Assembly (NCBI GenBank): GCA_016192885.1
Contig: JACPTH010000413.1
Coordinates: forward strand, 1-9,010
DNA length: 9,010 nt
Direction: 5' to 3'
Origin: a bacterium
Lineage (GTDB): Bacteria > Muiribacteriota > Ozemobacteria > Ozemobacterales > Ozemobacteraceae
This document shows positions 5,842-9,010 of the stretch, piece after piece (the first letter of the stretch is position 1; each line of letters opens with the position of its first letter). Made by a program: the position numbers and the translations under genes. The notes beneath the pieces were generated by a model. The model searched no databases, was not told where the DNA came from, and was given only the letters and a program-made list of their open reading frames with translations.

Positions 5842-5846
5842 ACAAA

Positions 5847-5918
5847 GGGCCGTTAGCTCAATGGTAGAGCAGCTGACTCTTAATCAGCCGGTTTGGGGTT
5901 CGAGTCCCTAACGGCTCA
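5847..5918 (+). tRNA. tRNA-Lys (anticodon CUU)
   Basis: Acceptor GGGCCGT/ACGGCTC is identical to that of the UUU tRNA-Lys. D arm GCTC/GAGC, anticodon stem GCTGA/TCAGC with loop CTCTTAA (anticodon 5879-5881), T arm TGGGG/CCCTA, discriminator A73. It reads AAG. CCA is not encoded. Its last 3 bases overlap the convergent kinase gene's stop codon. Confidence 0.96.
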
Positions 5919-7937
5919 GGGAGACCCTGCCGCTTCCCCCCCGGAGGCGGCTTTTTGTTGCATAAAAAGCGGGTTTTTCAAGGGAATGCAAAGGGTAAAT
6001 TTAGCCCCCAGGCCGGGTGTGCTTTCCACCTCTACCCGGCCGCCGTGGATTCGCGCGATCTCTTGTACAAGAACAAGACCTAATCCTGTTCCCCCAGCTT
6101 GACGAACTATGTCGCTGTCCGCGCGAAAGAATTTTGTAAACAGCTGAGAAACTTCGGTTTTTGACATTCCGATTCCGTTATCGATTACCTGAAAGAAAAT
6201 TTCCTCGTCTGATTTCCAGGTTTTTAAACAAATTTTCCCGCCTTCCTGCGTGTACTTTATTCCGTTGCTAACTAAATTTAGTAGAGCTTGCTCAAGAAGG
6301 TCTTTATCGGCATAAAGAGAATCAGAATACTCGTCCTGCTCCAATAAAAGTTGTTGCTTTTTCTTCGCGGCCCACCGTTCCATAAGGTAAATCGTATGTT
6401 GCGCAATTTGGCCGGGTTTGATTATTGACGGTTTTATCCGATGTTTTCCTGATTCTATTCTAGAAAGGTCTAATACGTCGTTAACCAGGCGAGTCAGTCT
6501 TTCCGTTTCAAAAAGGATAATATTGAGGTAATCCTTTACTTCCTGAGGTCTGCTAATTTCCCCGTCAACCAACATTTCCGCATAGGCTTGAATGGAGGTT
6601 AAAGGAGTCCTAAGTTCGTGGCTGACATTTGAAACGAACTCGCTTTTCATGCGGTTTATCTCCTTTTCAAGGGTAATGTCTCGCTCAACAATGACATATC
6701 CCAAAGAAGTTTCGAGATGATCTTTCAGGGTGAAAGCGTTTAAAACATACGTACGACCATCAAAATCATCAAAAAATTCCGCATGAAAGTCCGTTGCTTT
6801 CTCGTTTAAATCTCTTAGCAAAAACTTGCGCTCATTTTCGAGAGGTATTCCCTCAGGAGGTACCGCGGCTACCCCCAATCTGTTGCAGGTAATAGAATTC
6901 GCCATCGTAATGGTCTGCGCATTTTTATCCAGCAAATAAATTCTTGCTGAAATGCATTCGAAAATCGCTGAAAGGCGGCGGTGGCGCTCAAGGAGCTCGT
7001 TATTGGCGGCTTCGATCCTGAAACCTACCCTAGCGGCAACTTGGGAAAGGGTAGATCCTAAAAGAGAAAGTTCCCTAAATGGAGTTTGGGGAACGCTGAT
7101 AGAATAATCCCCGCCCTCTATTTTATTACAGGATTCTACCAATTGCCTAACCGGTAAGCCGATTAGGGTCGAAAATAGAAACCCAACTCCGATAACGTAT
7201 AAAACTGAGAAAAGAAACTGAAAAAAAATAATCCATAAGAAAACTTTGAATTCCTCTTGAATAGATCTTCCATCCCGAATCATCAAATAGGAAACCTCTT
7301 TTGTGATGGGGTGAACCAAGCAAGCCAGTTCATGGGTCCCGGAGGAAACCAAAAAATTTCTGGTTTCGGGGTTTTGAGGCGAAAAATTCGGGGGCAGGGA
7401 AAACATTGATTCTAATGGCGCGTAATTGGAATCCTCGGAGAGAGGCTTAACTTTCCATCGTCCTGGTACATCCCCTTTGGTTAGGAAAAGAATGGCATCT
7501 TTTCTTCTTTCGAATTCTCTCCCCATTTCAACGGTAGCTTCTATTCCAAGGGCTTTGAAATCAATCCCTAAAAATAAAAAAGGGGAATTGCTGTTTTTGG
7601 GATCTAATTGGATTCCAGTGCCATACCCGCAAGTCATAAACCCCGATTTTTCCGGATTTTTTAGCATTGCCTGGAAGCCTTCCAAACCATAAGATCCGCT
7701 TCCCAAAATTTTTTTTCCATCAGAAGCCAATAAAAAAACCGACTTCACTTCGAAAAAAGAAAAGAAACTTTTTGCTACGCCATAGAACCGATCTTCTTCA
7801 AATTGAATTAATTTGCTTTTCCATTGAATAGAAAAAAGTCTCGACGATCCTTTTCTTCTCGGATCGGATGGCTTTAAAAGAAAGGTTAGCGCTGAAAAGA
7901 AAAGGAATGAAGAAAAGAAAAAGCAAAAAAATAACAA
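5916..7937 (-). CDS. Membrane sensor histidine kinase (Cache/PAS-like sensor, HAMP, PAS, HisKA, HATPase)
   Basis: The continuous frame gives 673 aa from a TTG. Order: extracytoplasmic sensor ~50-230, transmembrane helix ~232-258, HAMP linker ~258-310, PAS ~320-420, dimerisation domain with SHELRTPL (phospho-acceptor His440, codon 6620-6618), and the ATPase domain with N box Asn558, DNGIGM (Asp586) and GGTGLGL (615-621). The layout resembles PhoR/WalK-type class I kinases, which autophosphorylate the His and pass phosphate to a response regulator. No regulator gene is in the window. The first ~45 residues of this frame are doubtful: a more natural first membrane helix lies in the overlapping frame 7983-7798 (separate entry). 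The last ~17 residues (after IPLKN) are encoded by the tRNA terminator region and look like incidental tail. The stop TGA is within the tRNA-Lys(CUU) gene. Confidence 0.93.
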   Translation of the reverse strand: MLFFCFFFSSFLFFSALTFLLKPSDPRRKGSSRLFSIQWKSKLIQFEEDRFYGVAKSFFSFFEVKSVFLLASDGKKILGSGSYGLEGFQAMLKNPEKSGFMTCGYGTGIQLDPKNSNSPFLFLGIDFKALGIEATVEMGREFERRKDAILFLTKGDVPGRWKVKPLSEDSNYAPLESMFSLPPNFSPQNPETRNFLVSSGTHELACLVHPITKEVSYLMIRDGRSIQEEFKVFLWIIFFQFLFSVLYVIGVGFLFSTLIGLPVRQLVESCNKIEGGDYSISVPQTPFRELSLLGSTLSQVAARVGFRIEAANNELLERHRRLSAIFECISARIYLLDKNAQTITMANSITCNRLGVAAVPPEGIPLENERKFLLRDLNEKATDFHAEFFDDFDGRTYVLNAFTLKDHLETSLGYVIVERDITLEKEINRMKSEFVSNVSHELRTPLTSIQAYAEMLVDGEISRPQEVKDYLNIILFETERLTRLVNDVLDLSRIESGKHRIKPSIIKPGQIAQHTIYLMERWAAKKKQQLLLEQDEYSDSLYADKDLLEQALLNLVSNGIKYTQEGGKICLKTWKSDEEIFFQVIDNGIGMSKTEVSQLFTKFFRADSDIVRQAGGTGLGLVLVQEIARIHGGRVEVESTPGLGAKFTLCIPLKNPLFMQQKAASGGEAAGSP
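5929..5956 (+). terminator. Intrinsic terminator of the tRNA operon
   Basis: GCCGCTTCC (5929-5937) pairs with GGAGGCGGC (5943-5951) in a 9-bp G+C-rich stem around a 5-C loop, followed directly by TTTTT (5952-5956). It sits 10 nt after the last tRNA. It is oriented for plus-strand transcription only and lies inside the 3' end of the minus-strand kinase frame. Confidence 0.9.
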
Positions 7938-7983
7938 AAGCCGAATTGAAACTTAGGTTGATCCTTCGCGAACTTCTATTCAA
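7798..7983 (-). CDS. Probable true N-terminus of the kinase, in a different frame
   Basis: A minus-strand frame opens with TTG at 7983-7981, directly after an in-frame TAA, and overlaps the stop of the upstream gene in TTGAATAG. It encodes 61 residues: a basic start (NRSSRRINLS), a hydrophobic segment (SAFVIFLLFLFFIPFLF), then a charged helix (RSEKKRIVETFFYSMEKQ), ending ATT-TGA. This is a textbook first transmembrane helix obeying the positive-inside rule. The kinase frame, by contrast, places KPSDPRRKGSSR just outside its hydrophobic stretch. A +1 shift near 7800 would yield SMEKQINSI joined to EEDRFYGVAKSFF. Explanations are a programmed +1 frameshift, an indel in one of the T runs, or a recent mutation. 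If none holds, the kinase starts at the TTG at 7937. Confidence 0.5.
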   Translation of the reverse strand: MNRSSRRINLSFNSAFVIFLLFLFFIPFLFSANLSFKAIRSEKKRIVETFFYSMEKQINSI

Positions 7984-8989
7984 TTACGTCAATGAAATAG
8001 CCGTGGTTCAAAACGCAAAGTTTCAAATTGTTCTGTATGCACATTTCTACCAACTCAGGTTTTTCCCTGTTCGCAATCACCATTCCCCGAATCGAAGTCG
8101 CTTTAAGGCGCCCGCTCGAAAGCTCGTGGCCTAAACTTTCAATGTTTTTACGAAGATAGGTAACGCTTGAAATTACCCCTTTAACGTCTTCGGTGGAAGG
8201 GTTAAAAACTATTTCAATCGCGACAAGAACCCCTTTTCGATCCTGGCACAAAAGGTCAACCCTGCTATCTTTTCCGTTATCTAATTTTATCGCATAGTTT
8301 CGATGGATAACGCGAATTCCCTTTTCAAAGGATTGCAGATTTTTTACCACCCAATCGGTAAAATCAAGTTTACATTCAAAAATAACGTTTTTGGAGAACT
8401 GTTCAAAAACGCTTTCAAGGGTGGAAATCCCTTCTTTTAGCTTCTCATTTTCTTCGCGAAGGGAAGTAATTTTCTCCCAAAGGGTTTTGGTCTCATCAAG
8501 AAGCGCGATTAGCGCCTTAACTTCACCTTCATTAAATTCACTTAGAGGGCGAGAGATAAGTCGTAATACCAGCGACCTAAGAGTGGTCATGGAATCTCGC
8601 GAAATATCGGAAGTCGGTTGTTCCCTTGATATTTTTAGCGTCGGTTCAGGGTGTTCGCAGGATCTATAAATTAGCAGATCTTCGCCTGGCTGAAAAACCC
8701 TTAAAGCTTCATTAAGAACCAAAATTCGCTTTTCAAAGTCGGGTTGGCGATTTTGCACGATCTTTCCTTCAATTTCTACGGCAAAAGATTCCAGGGAAGG
8801 AAACAACCTATGGTAAAGTTCGTCTTCCCTTGCATACCATCTAATGTGTCTATGTTTATATTCGTGCAGTGATAGGCGTTTTCGAATTACAATCGAATGC
8901 TCGGGGTTTTGAAGGGAAACCCGAATTACGGCTCCAGGTTTATTTGAAACGGAAGACAAGGAAATCTCAGCTCCTATTAGAGCTTTCAT
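7976..8989 (-). CDS. Coiled-coil protein with NucS-like (PD-(D/E)XK fold) C-terminal domain
   Basis: The protein is 337 aa from ATG 8989. GGGG at 9001-8998 is a fair ribosome site, but the frame stays open to the window edge, so an earlier start cannot be excluded. Residues 1-~140 are an unrecognised domain rich in beta strands. Residues ~162-200 form a coiled coil (LREENEKLKEGISTLESVF). Residues ~203-330 resemble the NucS/EndoMS nuclease core: Glu205 in a leading helix, DSRVDLLCQD (Asp245), VLVAIEIVF (Glu259), a helix SSVTYLRKNI, and a closing RGMVIAN strand and helix. The Lys of the ExK motif is Val261, and the Gln usual in the following helix is absent, so it is probably not an active nuclease of this type. 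Its stop overlaps the putative kinase start, so the two are likely co-expressed. Confidence 0.65.
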   Translation of the reverse strand: MKALIGAEISLSSVSNKPGAVIRVSLQNPEHSIVIRKRLSLHEYKHRHIRWYAREDELYHRLFPSLESFAVEIEGKIVQNRQPDFEKRILVLNEALRVFQPGEDLLIYRSCEHPEPTLKISREQPTSDISRDSMTTLRSLVLRLISRPLSEFNEGEVKALIALLDETKTLWEKITSLREENEKLKEGISTLESVFEQFSKNVIFECKLDFTDWVVKNLQSFEKGIRVIHRNYAIKLDNGKDSRVDLLCQDRKGVLVAIEIVFNPSTEDVKGVISSVTYLRKNIESLGHELSSGRLKATSIRGMVIANREKPELVEMCIQNNLKLCVLNHGYFIDVIE

Positions 8990-9010
8990 TATGGGTTCCC
9001 CGATAAAGAT

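Noticed and set aside
7868..8134. 88-codon plus-strand frame opposite the kinase start
   Set aside because: It is antisense to the kinase/NucS-like junction with a Lys/Arg-rich composition from the reverse of T-rich membrane codons, and has no ribosome site or family match.
1..9010. CRISPR arrays, insertion sequences, tRNA-linked integration sites, phage genes
   Set aside because: I found no regularly spaced repeats, transposase or integrase frames, or direct duplication of a tRNA 3' end beyond the true tRNA genes.

Overview
The window reads as chromosomal DNA from a bacterium using the standard bacterial code. TAA, TAG and TGA all serve as stops, and both a release factor 1 gene and genes ending in TGA are present. 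A probable lipoprotein with a FecR domain, a secreted beta-propeller protein and an SH3/NlpC-like peptidase suggest a diderm (Gram-negative-type) cell with an elaborate envelope. I cannot assign a phylum from the sequence. There is no CRISPR array, insertion sequence, phage gene or attachment site.

Layout. (1) Positions 1-2561, + strand: a tight cluster of exported proteins. It holds the 3' part of an SH3b plus NlpC/P60-like peptidase gene, a signal-peptide NHL/beta-propeller protein, a previously easy-to-miss 39-codon ORF, and a FecR-domain lipoprotein joined to that ORF by an ATGA overlap. (2) 2562-3108: a stretch with no secure gene. It contains a probable minus-strand gene remnant interrupted by one in-frame TAA. 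(3) 3109-5014, + strand: a trimeric-type purine nucleoside phosphorylase and, 4 nt later, prfA (peptide chain release factor 1). (4) 5015-5272: spacer with a hairpin and a perfect TATAAT box. (5) 5273-5918, + strand: seven tRNA genes (Pro-UGG, Gly-GCC, Arg-UCU, His-GUG, Arg-UCG, Lys-UUU, Lys-CUU) followed by a strong intrinsic terminator. (6) 8989-5916, - strand: a two-gene unit with a coiled-coil protein carrying a NucS-like (PD-(D/E)XK fold) C-terminal domain, then a HAMP-PAS histidine kinase. The kinase reading frame runs through the tRNA terminator and stops inside the last tRNA gene.

How the parts relate. The first cluster looks like one envelope operon. The PNP-prfA pair and the tRNA array are core metabolism and translation. 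The minus-strand pair is the most unusual part. The kinase's first transmembrane segment lies in a different frame from the rest of the protein, and the frames meet at an ATT-TGA-A site that resembles, in outline only, the prfB +1 frameshift site. The neighbouring NucS-like domain keeps the fold's Asp and Glu but has lost the ExK lysine. Other items worth a second look are a PNP with Asp where 6-oxopurine-specific enzymes have Asn, a hairpin between the two tRNA-Lys genes, and the overlap of terminator, kinase tail and tRNA.
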